From JACVRW01 sp963808545 (GTDB lineage Bacteria > Actinomycetota > Thermoleophilia > Solirubrobacterales > Thermoleophilaceae): a DNA stretch of 64,000 bases. Of this stretch, positions 24,033 to 34,126 are shown piece by piece. Numbering within the stretch: position 1 is the first letter of the stretch; each line of letters begins with the position of its first letter. The position numbers were made by a program, and so were the translations under genes. The notes beneath the pieces are model-generated. The model was given only the letters and a program-made list of their open reading frames with translations. It was not told the DNA's origin and did no database searches. Where the stretch lies: positions 186,001 through 250,000 of the forward strand of contig CAWEGB010000011.1 of assembly GCA_963808545.1 (NCBI GenBank), read 5' to 3'.

Positions 24033-26436
24033 TCAGCCGCTGGCCGCCGGTTCGGGCTTCCGTGCAGCGGGATCGCTGGCAGGCGGATCTGTGTCGAAGT
24101 ACCCCGACCCCTCGATGCTGAACTGCGGCAGGATTCTGTCGAGCCAGCGAGGCAACCAGATCGTCCGCCTGCCGGCGACCACGATCAACGCCGGCACGAA
24201 TAGGCACACCACGATCGCGTCGATCGTGACCGCCGTGGCCAGGCCCAGCCCGAACTGCTTGATCGTCGGGTCGCCGTTCAGCACGAAGCTGCCGAACACG
24301 CTGAACATGACGAGCGCGGCCGCCCCGATGATCCGCCCGGAGTATCCGAGCCCCTCGATCACGGTCGCGCGGGCGCCCTTGCCCTCATTGAAGTGCTCCT
24401 GGATCTGGGTCAGCAGGAAGACCTGGTAGTCGGTCGAGAGGCCGAACAGGATCGCGAACATGATCAACGGCACGAAGCTGACTACCGGTATCGCGCCGTC
24501 GAGTCCGATCAGGCTCGAGGCAAAGCCCTCCTGGAAGACGAGCGTGAGCACGCCGTAGGCCGCCCCGACCGAGATGAGGTTCATCACGGCCGCCTGAGCG
24601 GGGATCAGGATTGAGCGGAATCCCACCAGCAGCACCAGGAAGCTGAGCCCTGCCACAACCAGGATGACCAGCGGGAGCTTGCTGGTGATCTTCTCGGCGA
24701 GGTCGACGTACGCGGCCGTGGTGCCACCCACGAAGGCCGTCATGTCCTGGCCCTTGGTCGCCTCCGGGATGGTGGTGTCCCTCAGACGCGACACCAGGTC
24801 CTCGGTGGCGATGTCGGACGGCGCCGTCGTGGCGATGAGCGTGTAGACCGCCGCGGTTCCCTGCTTGTTCACCAGCGGCTGCGTCACGGAATCGACGCCC
24901 TTGGTCTTCTGGAGGTCCTTGCGCAGGGTCTGGAGGCGCGGGTCGGTCGCGGGCTGCTCCGCCTGCTTCTTCTTCTGGGCGAGCTCGTTGGACTGCTTCT
25001 GCGTCTGCTGCTTCGCCTCCTGCTGGGCCTGCTGCGGGGTCGCGCCCTCGAGCTCAGCCTGCTGCTCGATCTGCTGCTGCTGCTGCTGCAGCTGCTTCTC
25101 GTTCTGACTGATCGTGTTGAGGTTCTTCTGGTTCGGCTTCGCGGGCTTGCTGAGCTGGGTGGAGATCAGGAACGGCCCGTTGGTGCCCTCCCCGAAGCCC
25201 TTCGCGATCAGGTCGTAGGCCTGGCGAGCCGTCGTGTCGGTCGGCTCTGCCCCCACGTCCTCCTGGCCCAGGTGCATCGACAGCGTGGGAATCGAGAGCG
25301 CGAGCAGGATCGCCAGCACGGCCACGATCACCGGCCAGCGGTGATTGGCGATCCCCGTGGCCAGCCTCGTCCACACTGGGGACTGCACCTCGTCGGCGCG
25401 TGCCTTGCGGAACGGCAACGTGAGCGCCGAGACGTGCGTTCCGAGCAGCCCGAACAGGGCCGGCAGCAGGGTGAGCGCGCCAAGGATCGCGAAGGCCACC
25501 GCGATCGCCGACGTGTAGCCCAGGGTCGTGACCAGCGGGATCCCGGCGACGGCGAGCGCCAGCAGGGAGATCGCGACGGTGCCGCCCGCGAACAGGACCG
25601 CGCCGCCCGCGGTTGCGAGCGCGCGCCCGATCGACTCGTGCACCTCCATGCCCGCGGCGACCTGTGCGCGGTGCTTGGTCACGATGAACAGCGAGTAGTC
25701 GATCCCGACCGCGAGCCCGATCATGGTCGCCAGCGTGGGCGCGGTCGTCGGGATGTCGGCGATGTGGCTGAGCAGCGTCACGACGCTCAGGCCGCACAAC
25801 AGGCCGATCACAGCGGTGACGATCGGGAGCCCCATCGCCACGGCGGAGCCGAACACGAGCAGCAGGATCACCATCGCGGCCGCAATGCCGATCTTGTCGC
25901 TGGCCCCGGTGTCCGGCTTGGAGAGCTCCTGACCGACGTAGCCGCCGATGGCCGTCTGCAAGCCCGCCTTCTTCGCCGGATCGGCGGCGTCGAGCACCGC
26001 GTTGGACTCGTCCTCGGTGATGGTGCCCTGGCCGACGTCGAGCGCCACCGAGATGTAGCCGATCTTCTTGTCCTTGCTGAGCGCGTTGGACCCAGCGTCG
26101 CTCAGGGGGCTCACGGCCGCGGTCACGTGGGGCGTCTTCTTCAGGGCGCTCACCGACTGCTTGATGGCCTTCGAGTACTTCGAGTCGGTCAGCTTGCCGC
26201 TGTCGGTGGCCACCACGAGCGGATTCGTCCCGTAGGCCTGGCTCGGGAAGCGGCCGCTCAGGAGGTCGGTGGCGCTCTGGCTCCCCGTGCCCGGCAGAGT
26301 TACGTTGTTGGTGGTCTGTGAGCCGGCCTGACCGGCCACGATCACCAAGCGCCACGACCAGCACGACCCACAGCCCGAGCACCACGAAGTGCCAGCGCGC
26401 GCAGGCGCGACCGAGTTTGTAGAGAAGGCCAGTCAT
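24033..26436 (-). pseudogene. MMPL/RND-type membrane transporter, frameshifted
   Basis: About 800 residues of an MMPL-family exporter. ATG 26436 begins MTGLLYKLGRACARWHF and a first membrane helix; at about 26346 the frame shifts, and the rest (QAGSQTTNNVTLPG onward) runs to 24033. An extra T in the CTT codon would explain it. Two periplasmic domains and twelve membrane helices are expected; GLAVGIDYSLFIVTKHR and FGLSTDYQVFLL are the family's conserved helix-4 and helix-10 segments. The second outside domain has a long Gln-rich coiled-coil insert. Such proteins export lipids or drugs. Possibly intact if the shift is a read error. Confidence 0.8.
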
Positions 26437-26523
26437 CGAAACCGCCTACCGCCGGTCCGTCGCGGCGAGTCAGCCCACCCTACGCGTCGCAAAGATGGCG
26501 CGCAAGTGGCGTTGGGGCGACGA

Positions 26524-26733
26524 CTACTTCGCCGACCGCGACCGTTCCTCACCGTCGGCGGCGGGACTCCCCGCTGCCTTGCGCGGGCGCCTCGGCAGCG
26601 GCCAGCGCCTCTTCGTGCGCGGCCGCCGCTGCTCGCCCCACTCGCCGAGCGACATCTCCTCGGGGACGTCGCTCTCGAGCGGCGCGACGGCGTCATCACA
26701 CAACTGCTCGCTGAGTTTCCTGCCTTCGACCAT
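26524..26733 (-). CDS. short basic hypothetical protein, uncertain
   Basis: A 69-residue frame starts with ATG 26733 after GGGGGAACG, with an acidic N-terminal half (VPEEMSLGEWGEQRR) and a basic C-terminal half. It is the only plausible gene in 26437-26810, a stretch that otherwise holds just the divergent promoters of the MMPL and persulfide dioxygenase genes. I do not recognise it and it may not be real. Confidence 0.35.
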   Translation of the reverse strand: MVEGRKLSEQLCDDAVAPLESDVPEEMSLGEWGEQRRPRTKRRWPLPRRPRKAAGSPAADGEERSRSAK

Positions 26734-26810
26734 CGTTCCCCCGTCTGTGGTACCCCTGCGTACCGATTCTACCCCCGATCTCGGCGTTTGGCGGTGACTG
26801 AGAGGATGGG

Positions 26811-28205
26811 TTGGTGATCTTTCGCCAGATCACCCACGACGACCTGGGCTGTGCGTCCTACTTCGTCGGCGACTACGACGCGGGCGTCGTCGCAGTGGTG
26901 GATCCACGCTTCGAGATCGGTGAGTACCTCGAGCTGGCTCGCTACCTCGGCGTGCAGATCGATCACGTGCTCGAGACGCACAACCACGCCGACCACGTGT
27001 CCGGCCACGGCCGGCTCGCCGCCGCCACCGGAGCCACCGTCCACATCCACCGCCTGGCCGAGCCCGAGTACGACCACAGCGCCTTCGACGACGGCTGGGA
27101 GCTCGAGCTGGGCGCACTCGTGGTTCGGGCGATCCACACGCCCGGCCATCGGCCCGAGCACACCGCCTTCGCGCTCATCGACACGGCTCGCGGCGACGAG
27201 CCGTGGGCGGTGCTCACCGGCGACAGCCTGTTCGTGGGCGATTCGGCGCGGCCCGACCTGGCGATCGAGCGCGAGCAGGGCGCCCGGGAGATCTTCCGCA
27301 GCCTGCACGAGCGCCTGCTCGGCCTGGCCCCGGAGACCGAGGTCTGGCCCGGGCATCTCGGCGGGTCCCTGTGCGGCGGCCCGGGGATGGACATGAAGGT
27401 CTCGTCGACAATCGGGTACGAGCGCCGCCACAACCCGATGCTGCAGTACGACGACGAGAGTCGCTTCGTCGAGGGCGCACTCGCCGGCCTCGGTCCACAG
27501 CCGCCGAACTTCAGCGCGGTGGTCGATCTCAACCGAGGCCCGCCGCTCGTGGCGGGCGTCGAGCTGATGCCCCTCACCCCGCGTCAGGTCGAGCAGCGAC
27601 GTGCGGCGGGCGCGATGATCGTGGACGTTCGCACGGCGCTTCAGTTCGACGAGGCGCACATACCCGGCGCCGTCTGCATCACCATGCTGAGTCAGGGCTT
27701 CGGCACCAAGCTGTCCTGGGTGGCCGACCCGGCGCAGCAGATCGTCCTCGTGGGCCGCGACGACGAGGACGCACGCAGGGCGGCGCTGCTGGCCACCGCC
27801 GTCGGCGTGCGAACGCTGGGCGGCTTCCTCTCCGGTGGTATGACGAGCTGGCGCGCGGAGCGCCGGGAGGTGGCCTCGATCGCCCGCTGGACCGTGGAGG
27901 AGCTGGCCGCCCGCGTGGACGGCGCCGAGGCCGGCGAGCTCCAGATCCTCGACGTGCGCGAGCTCGACGAGTGGCGGAAGGGTCACATCCCCGGCTCGTC
28001 ACACACGCCCTATCACGACATCCACGAGCTGCCCGACGGCATCGATCCTGAGCGGCCGGTGGCCGCCGTCTGCGCCTCGGGCCAGCGCAGCGCCACGGCC
28101 GCGAGCCTGCTCGCCGCCTACGGCGCGCGCCGGGTGATCCACGTCGATGACGGTGGCGTGGCGAACTTCAGCCGGCTCGGCCACGAGCTGGCCGAGGGCG
28201 ACTGA
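26811..28205 (+). CDS. persulfide dioxygenase-rhodanese fusion
   Basis: A 464-residue protein: an N-terminal metallo-beta-lactamase domain with ETHNHADHVSGHG, GDSLFVGDSARPDL and WPGHLGGSLCGG (persulfide dioxygenase type), then two rhodanese domains. The first rhodanese lacks the active Cys (IVLVGRDDEDAR), while the second has VCASGQRS with the Cys loop. The enzyme oxidises glutathione persulfide to sulfite and the active rhodanese can move sulfur, in hydrogen sulfide detoxification. The start is TTG 26811 or GTG 26814. A glutathione-type thiol pathway is also hinted at by the glutamate-cysteine ligase at 35 kb. Confidence 0.88.
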   Translation: MVIFRQITHDDLGCASYFVGDYDAGVVAVVDPRFEIGEYLELARYLGVQIDHVLETHNHADHVSGHGRLAAATGATVHIHRLAEPEYDHSAFDDGWELELGALVVRAIHTPGHRPEHTAFALIDTARGDEPWAVLTGDSLFVGDSARPDLAIEREQGAREIFRSLHERLLGLAPETEVWPGHLGGSLCGGPGMDMKVSSTIGYERRHNPMLQYDDESRFVEGALAGLGPQPPNFSAVVDLNRGPPLVAGVELMPLTPRQVEQRRAAGAMIVDVRTALQFDEAHIPGAVCITMLSQGFGTKLSWVADPAQQIVLVGRDDEDARRAALLATAVGVRTLGGFLSGGMTSWRAERREVASIARWTVEELAARVDGAEAGELQILDVRELDEWRKGHIPGSSHTPYHDIHELPDGIDPERPVAAVCASGQRSATAASLLAAYGARRVIHVDDGGVANFSRLGHELAEGD

Positions 28206-28281
28206 CGCTTCACAGCCGCTTCACCTCATCGACATAGGTCGGTGACAAAAGCCCTGCAAAGGCACCCTAAGTTGGCCTTCG

Positions 28282-29717
28282 ATGCGCGTGCCCGACCGCC
28301 GCCACCTCCTGCCCGGGGCGGCTGCGTTCGCGGCGGCGGTGCTGGTGGCGCTGCTGGGACTGAACGCCGGCGCCGATGAGCCTCCCGCCCAGACGCAGAG
28401 ACGGGTGGTGGACCTCCAGCTGCTGGGCGTCAACGACTTCCACGGTCACCTGGAGCCGCCGCAGCCGGGCCTGGGCGGCGCCGCCTGGCTCGCCGCCCAT
28501 CTCGACCGGGCGGCGCGCTCGCATCCGGGTCGCACCATCCGGGTCCACGCCGGCGACATGATCGGGGCCTCGCCGCTGATCTCGAGCCACTTCGAGGACG
28601 AGCCGGCGATCGAGGCCACCAACATGATGGGCTTCGACGTGGGCGCGGTGGGCAACCACGAGTTCGACGAAGGTGGAGCCGAGCTGCTGCGCGTGCTCCG
28701 AGGCTCGCGCTACCAGTGGCTGGCCGCCAACACCGTCGATCCCGTCACCGGCGAGACCTTTCTCCCGCCCTACCGCGTGATCGAACGTGCCGGCGTGCGG
28801 GTGGGCTTCATCGGCGTGACCACCGACGAGACGCCCACCTGGCTGCTGCCGGAGTTCAAGCGCGACTACCGCTTCCTCGACGTCTCTCAGGCGGTCAACC
28901 GCTGGGTGCCGCAACTGCGCGCCGAGGGCGTGGAGGCGATCGTGGTGCTGGCTCACTCGGGCGCCTTCCAGAAGGGCGACGCGGCCGCGGGCGAGATCGC
29001 GGAGGAGACCGCCCAGATGGACGACTCGGTGGACGTGGTGGTGGCGGGTCACACCCACTCGCGTCTCAACTTCACGGTCGAGGACAAGCTGGTGGTGGAG
29101 TCGCTCGCCTACGGCACCGGCTACGACCGCGTGCGACTCGGGGTGGACCGGGTGACCGGCGACGTGGTCCGCAAGTCGGCCGAGCTGCCGGCCGCCACCC
29201 ACGCCGGGATCGCTCCGCACCGCCGCCTGGCCGGCCTGGTGGCGGGCTACGCCCAGGCGGTCGAGCCGATCGGCGACCGGGTGGTGGGCGAGCTGGAGAG
29301 CGATCTCGACCAGGACCGCTCAGCGAGCTGGTGGCCGACGCCCAGCGCTCGTTCGCCGGGGCCGACGTGGCCTTCGTCAATCCGGGCAACACGCGGCGGC
29401 CGGGCATGGAGGCGGGCGAGGTCACCTACGCGGAGGCCTTCCTGGTGCACGCCTACGAGCACCCGATCGTGCGGATGAAGATGGACGGCCGTGACGTGCT
29501 CGAGGCCTGGCGCTCGCGCGGGTCGGTCGAGCTCGCCGAGAGCGGGCTCGAGAACGTCGTCCCGGACGGCACCTACACCGTCGCGGTGAACGCGGTGCTG
29601 GCGGCCGCTCCGCGCTTCAGCGCGTTCGGGCGCGCCAGGGACGCAGAGCGGATCGGCACCGATCTCGAGGCCCTGGTGGCCTGGCTCGGGCGCTCTGGCG
29701 AGGAGCCCGCCCGCTAG
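28282..29717 (+). pseudogene. 5'-nucleotidase/UshA-type phosphoesterase, frameshifted
   Basis: The N-terminal half has the calcineurin-like set LLGVNDFHGHLEP, VHAGDMIGASPLIS, GNHEFDEGGAE and VAGHTHSRLN, and a signal-type N-terminus. After GELESDLDQD near 29320 the frame changes, and LSELVADAQRSFAGADVAFV continues the 5'-nucleotidase C-terminal domain to TAG 29717. Adding one C to the CC before GCTC restores DQDPLSELVADA, so a single-base deletion is the simplest cause. If the shift is a read error the gene is whole, about 478 residues. TAAGTT lies 8 nt before the ATG. It would be a secreted nucleotide phosphatase. Confidence 0.8.
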
Positions 29718-29890
29718 CCGGGCGGCGGCAGCTCTTCGTCGCCCTCCAGGAAGCTGGGGTTGGCCACCGCGAACACGCCGGACACGATCGAGGCGAGCAG
29801 CAGCAGAACGCCCAGGATGATCGTGATGGTGGCGTCGAAGGGAAACAGGAGAGCCGAGCCGAGCCCGAACAGGATCAACGTCCGGGTCAT
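29714..29890 (-). CDS. small membrane protein downstream of cydB
   Basis: A 58-residue protein with two hydrophobic helices (LILFGLGSALLFPFD and ITIILGVLLLLASIVSGVFA) and an acidic tail. The ATG overlaps the cydB stop as ATGA, so it is translated with the cytochrome bd genes. It is longer than typical CydX and not clearly alike in sequence, so an accessory role in the oxidase is only inferred from position. Confidence 0.6.
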   Translation of the reverse strand: MTRTLILFGLGSALLFPFDATITIILGVLLLLASIVSGVFAVANPSFLEGDEELPPPG

Positions 29891-30888
29891 GCGTTCGAGC
29901 CCTTGTCGAGCTGGCCGCGCAGCGTCAGCCGGAACAGCCACGTGAGGGCCGGCACCAGGATGAGCAGGCCGACGGCCACGCAGCCCAGCAGCGCCCCGAG
30001 GGTGGCGTCCGACGCCGCGGCCTCGGCCACCGTGAGGTCGGGTGGAAGAAGGTAGGGCTGTTGAGCCGCCACCAGGCCCGCCACGATCGTGGCCACCGCC
30101 ACGGCCACCGTCCAGCGCGCCGCCTCGAAGCGCTCGCGCCACTCGAGCGCGAGCGTGGCCAGACCGGCGGCCGCCGACAGCAGCACGAAGGCCAGGCCGG
30201 CTCCCGAGGTGAGCCCGTCGTAGAGGTCGGGCACGTCCGAGCGCACAACGAACAGGCCGATGACCGCAAAGGCGCCCGCCACCAGGCCCGACCCGAGCGC
30301 CCGCACCCGGAAGGCGGCCACCAGGTCGGCCTGCCCTGCGCGGCGCGCATCGGCACCCAGGAAGACCGCGGCGAGATGGGCGCCCGTGGTGATCGACAGG
30401 AGACCGACCATCAGCGACGTCTCGTTGGCCCAGCTGGTGAGCTCGTCGCCCGCGGAGTTGCCCACCGGAACCCGTCCGGACGCGATGCCGCCCACCACCG
30501 TGCCGAGGAAGAACGGCACCAGCAGCGAGGAAAGGGCGAATACCGCTCCGAGCGCGCGCCGCTCGATCATCGTCGCCGCTTCGCCCCGCAGGGCGAACGC
30601 CGCGCCGCGCAGGATGATCCCCACCGCCGCGAGAAACAGGGGGATGGCCATCGTGGACGTGATCGAGCCGAACGCCTCCGGGAAGGCCGTCCACATCACC
30701 ACCAGGATGAAGATCAGCCACACGTGGTTGGCCTCCCACACAGGGGACATCGACCTCTTGATGCGGGCCCGCATCGCCTCGTCGCGTGCCGTGAGGTCCC
30801 AGATCCCGGTGCCGAAGTCCGCACCGCCGAGCACCAGGTAGGCGGACAGCCCGACGGCCACGAGCACGGCGGCGAGGTCCGCGAGCAC
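29887..30888 (-). CDS. cydB: cytochrome bd ubiquinol oxidase subunit II
   Basis: A 333-residue membrane protein with about eight to nine helices. GADFGTGIWDL near the N-terminus is the CydB signature, and ANHVWLIFILVVMWTAFPEAF is the following helix pair. Together with CydA it reduces oxygen to water from quinol under low oxygen or nitrosative stress. The start is GTG 30888, two bases after the cydA stop, and its stop overlaps the next small gene. The order cydA-cydB-small gene is the usual bd operon layout. Confidence 0.93.
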   Translation of the reverse strand: MLADLAAVLVAVGLSAYLVLGGADFGTGIWDLTARDEAMRARIKRSMSPVWEANHVWLIFILVVMWTAFPEAFGSITSTMAIPLFLAAVGIILRGAAFALRGEAATMIERRALGAVFALSSLLVPFFLGTVVGGIASGRVPVGNSAGDELTSWANETSLMVGLLSITTGAHLAAVFLGADARRAGQADLVAAFRVRALGSGLVAGAFAVIGLFVVRSDVPDLYDGLTSGAGLAFVLLSAAAGLATLALEWRERFEAARWTVAVAVATIVAGLVAAQQPYLLPPDLTVAEAAASDATLGALLGCVAVGLLILVPALTWLFRLTLRGQLDKGSNA

Positions 30889-30890
30889 CG

Positions 30891-32231
30891 TCAGACCTCC
30901 ATCGGGCGGCGCGCCAGCCGGCGCAGCATCACGCCCGCGATCACCGCCAGCCCCAGGTAGACCACCACGAGCGTGGCGTAGCCGACCGGGATGCCCTCGG
31001 CACCGGTGACCGCCTGCTCGGTGCGCATGACCTCGTACACGATCCAGGGCTGGCGGCCCACCTCGGTCGTGATCCAGCCGCAGATCAGCGCCACCACCGA
31101 GAGCGGCCCAGCCACCGCCAGAGCGCGCATGAACCAGGGCGAGCTCGGCAACCGGCGCTTGCGCCAGGCCACCCAGAGGTAGAGCGCCCCGAGCGCGGCC
31201 AGGAACGTTCCGATGAACACCATCGTCTGGAACGACAGGCGGACGAGGTTGATCCCGGTGGTGGTGGGAATGCCGTCGGAGCCACCCACGGCCGCGTCCA
31301 TCCCCTGCACGGTCGCGTTCGGGTCGTGGTACGCCAGCAGTGACAGGAGCTTGGGGAACGCGATGCCGTACTTGACCTCGCCGTCCTCGTAGATGCCGAG
31401 GAGGTGGAGCGGGGCGCCCTTCTCGGTCTCGTCCAGACCCTCGAATATCGCGAGCTTGGTGGGCTGGTTGTCGGCCACGGTGCGTGCCGCCCAGTCACCC
31501 ACCAGGAGCTGGGCGGGCGCCGCCACGGCGGCGAAGGTGAGCGCTACGACCAGGCCCACGCGGTGGCGCCGCTCGCGGTTGCCTCGCAGCCAGCCCACCG
31601 CGTACACGGAGGCCACCAGGAACCCCGCGACGATGATCCCGGCCAGGTACATGTGGACCATCTCGTGCCACATGTTGCTGTTGAAGAGCGCCTCGAAGGG
31701 CTTGATGTCGGTGATCTCGCCGTTCTCCACCCGGAAGCCGGTGGGGTCGTTCATCCAGCCGTTCACCGAGATCACGAAGAACGCCCCGGTGATGCCGGCG
31801 ATGATGATCGGGAAGCCGCACAGGAAGTGCACGCGCGGCGGCAGGTGATCCCAGCCGTAGACGTAGATGGCGATGAAGATCGCCTCGAGGAAGAACGAGA
31901 AGCCCTCGAGTCCGAAGGCCACGCCGAACACGTCGCCGAACGTGGCCATGAACTCCGGCCACAGAAGTCCCAGCTCGAAGGACAGGATCGTGCCGGTGAC
32001 CACACCGATCGCGAACAGGATCAGCATGGCGTGAGACCAGCGCTTGGCCAGGGCCTTGTAGAGCGGGTCGCCCGTCCGCAACCACAGACCCTCGAGGAAC
32101 ACGACCATCGCCGGGAAGGCGATGCCGAAGCAGACCAGCGGGATGTGCACCGCCAGCGACAGCGCCTGCATCTGACGGGCCTGAAGCAGGTACTCCTGCT
32201 CGACCGGCCCGCCGAGGACGCCGTCGATCAT
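30891..32231 (-). CDS. cydA: cytochrome bd ubiquinol oxidase subunit I
   Basis: The 446-residue subunit carries the haem and quinol sites. Conserved pieces are ARQMQALSLAVHIPLVCFG (haem b595 His), SHAMLILFAIGVVTGT, ELGLLWPEFM (Glu), KLAIFEG and GRQPWIV near the end. The length shows a short Q-loop (the E. coli subunit is near 520), as in Firmicutes and Actinobacteria. The ATG follows TAGGAC by 6 nt. It heads the cydAB operon. No cydCD assembly transporter is present in the window. Confidence 0.94.
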   Translation of the reverse strand: MIDGVLGGPVEQEYLLQARQMQALSLAVHIPLVCFGIAFPAMVVFLEGLWLRTGDPLYKALAKRWSHAMLILFAIGVVTGTILSFELGLLWPEFMATFGDVFGVAFGLEGFSFFLEAIFIAIYVYGWDHLPPRVHFLCGFPIIIAGITGAFFVISVNGWMNDPTGFRVENGEITDIKPFEALFNSNMWHEMVHMYLAGIIVAGFLVASVYAVGWLRGNRERRHRVGLVVALTFAAVAAPAQLLVGDWAARTVADNQPTKLAIFEGLDETEKGAPLHLLGIYEDGEVKYGIAFPKLLSLLAYHDPNATVQGMDAAVGGSDGIPTTTGINLVRLSFQTMVFIGTFLAALGALYLWVAWRKRRLPSSPWFMRALAVAGPLSVVALICGWITTEVGRQPWIVYEVMRTEQAVTGAEGIPVGYATLVVVYLGLAVIAGVMLRRLARRPMEV

Positions 32232-32253
32232 GCGTAAGTCCTACCACTTGGCC

Positions 32254-33309
32254 CTACACGGCGGTGCGTCCGCTCGACACGAGCGCCAGCTGAGCCAGCA
32301 TGCTGCGCTCGGGCGGTTCCGGCCCCCAGAAGCGCTGCTGGGCTGCCCGCCCCGCCGCCGCGTAGGTGGCGGCCAGATGCGGCGGGAGCCGGTCCCACGC
32401 CCCGACGTCGCGGATCCAGGCTCCCTCGGCGTCGCGCCAGACGAGCAGGTGCGACAGCGCTCGGCCCAGGAAATGACCATCGTGGGTGGTGAGCACCACG
32501 AGCGCGAGTGGGTCCGCCCCGTCGGGCAGCACCGGGCGCGCATCCGCGCCGGCGCCCGACCGGTAGCGATCGCCCAGATCGGCCACGGCGTCACCGAGGC
32601 CGGCATCGCCGGGCGTATGCAGTGACGTGCACGTCACGTAGGCGCGGGTGAAGACGGGTGAGCGAGATGACGGCTCGGCGCTGACCTCGATCTCGAAGGT
32701 CTGCCCGGCGAGCCCGCCGCTGCGCAGAGCGGTGAAGCGACCGCCCACCGCGCCGATGTCCGGCCAGCGTGCCGGCTCGAGGAGCAGCTCGAGCGCCGCG
32801 TCGGGATCGGGCAGGGCGACTGGATCGTAGGTGGCCCAGTGCCGGCTCGCCGGCGGATCGAGCGGTGGTGTGAGCGGTCCGAGAGCCGCACGGCGCAGGC
32901 GCTCCTCGGGGCGGTAGGCGCGGCGCGCCGCCGGAGATTCGAAGGCGATGCCGTGGGCGCGGCGCTCGTCGTCGGTCCACGCCGCGGGAAACCAGTCGCC
33001 GAGCAGGCTGCGGGCGCCCGTGAGCAGCGCGCGCCGGTCGAGGCGGCCACGCCCCCGCAGCCGTAGGCCGCCGTAGGCCCGGTTCAGGGCGAGCACGTCG
33101 CGCGCCCCCAGGCGGCGGCCGCGGTGGCCGGCCCAGCGCGTGGTGATGATTCCCTGGGCCAGGCGCAGATCGCGAAGCTCGCGCTCGGTCGCCGGACGCG
33201 CGTAGTGCGCCGCGTTCAGGAAGTCGGTGACCCACGCCGCGGCGCCGGGCGCCGCGATCGAGGAGCCCGCCATGCGGGCAAAACGGAGGGCTGCAGGCAT
33301 GCGCGCCAT
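32254..33309 (-). CDS. hypothetical protein, Arg-rich
   Basis: I do not recognise this protein of about 351 residues. It has an AAWVTDFLNAAHYARP stretch near the start and TTRWAGHRGRRLGARDV next, then a long region with few motifs; the C-terminal half includes LVVLTTHDGHFLGRALSHLL. There is no signal peptide. Possible starts include ATG 33309 and 33330; I chose 33309 as giving a natural N-terminus (MARMPAALRFARMAG). It lies alone before the divergent frameshifted membrane protein. Confidence 0.5.
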   Translation of the reverse strand: MARMPAALRFARMAGSSIAAPGAAAWVTDFLNAAHYARPATERELRDLRLAQGIITTRWAGHRGRRLGARDVLALNRAYGGLRLRGRGRLDRRALLTGARSLLGDWFPAAWTDDERRAHGIAFESPAARRAYRPEERLRRAALGPLTPPLDPPASRHWATYDPVALPDPDAALELLLEPARWPDIGAVGGRFTALRSGGLAGQTFEIEVSAEPSSRSPVFTRAYVTCTSLHTPGDAGLGDAVADLGDRYRSGAGADARPVLPDGADPLALVVLTTHDGHFLGRALSHLLVWRDAEGAWIRDVGAWDRLPPHLAATYAAAGRAAQQRFWGPEPPERSMLAQLALVSSGRTAV

Positions 33310-33417
33310 CGCATTACGCCAGAAAAGCATGCGGGGCGGGCTGCAGTGCGCCCGCTGCGCCGCCGCTCGCGCCATACTTCCCCGGGCACTCGGCCGTTCG
33401 AGAGCACAGTGGAAGCC

Positions 33418-34126
33418 ATGTGGTCAGACATCGCCGACGCGTACGACGCGCACATCCTGGACGCGGGCAAGGAGATCCATTTCCTGATCCTGCTCTCCTT
33501 TCGTGGTCACCTTCGGCTTCATCCGGACGAGCACCCACATGATCAAGGCTCAGGTCAGCTGGTGGCCCGGGAACGTGGAGACCAAGAGCGGCACGCACAT
33601 CCACCACATGGTGTGGGGCATCCTGCTGCTGATGATCGCCGGCTATCTGGGCCTGTCGGTCGACCTGGGCGACCCCTGGCTGCAGCTGGCGGCCGTCGCC
33701 TTCGGCATCGGGCTGGGTCTCACCCTGGACGAGTTCGCCCTGTGGCTCTACGTGCAGGACGTCTACTGGGGCAAGCAGGGGCGAAAGTCCATCGACGCCG
33801 TGGCCTTCACCGCGGCCCTCCTCGTCGTCACGCTGCTCGGCCTCCAGTTCTGGATCGACGTACGCGAGGCTCTGCTCCTGGCGCTGGGCATCGGCGGCGA
33901 CAGCTTCGAGGGCAGCGAGAGCGCGCTGCTCTTGATTGGCCTTCAGCTGATCGGCGCGGGCCTGGCGGCGATCACCGTGCTCAAGGGCAGGTTGCTGCTC
34001 GGCATCCTCGGGCTGTTCATCCCGCTGGTGGGCCTGGTGGGGGCGCTGCTCAAGCCCCGGCCGGACTCGTGGTGGGCTGATCGCCGGGGGCGCCGGAAGG
34101 CTGAACCGGAGCATTCCACCGTCTGA
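33418..34126 (+). pseudogene. membrane protein, frameshifted
   Basis: The frame beginning ATG 33418 (MWSDIADAYDAHILDAGKE) ends in a half helix IHFLILLSF, and the next frame continues it with VTFGFIRTSTHM. Deleting one T in the TTT at about 33500 restores one helix, so there is probably a one-base insertion. The rest has several membrane helices, VETKSGTHIHHMVWG with three His, and LDEFALWLYVQDVYW, ending in a basic tail. I cannot name a function. Its end overlaps the convergent phosphatase gene by 77 nt. Confidence 0.55.

Noticed and set aside
25000..25120. CAG-rich stretch in the MMPL gene as a triplet-repeat element
   Set aside because: It is in frame and codes Gln in a helical loop; units are imperfect and no other copy exists.
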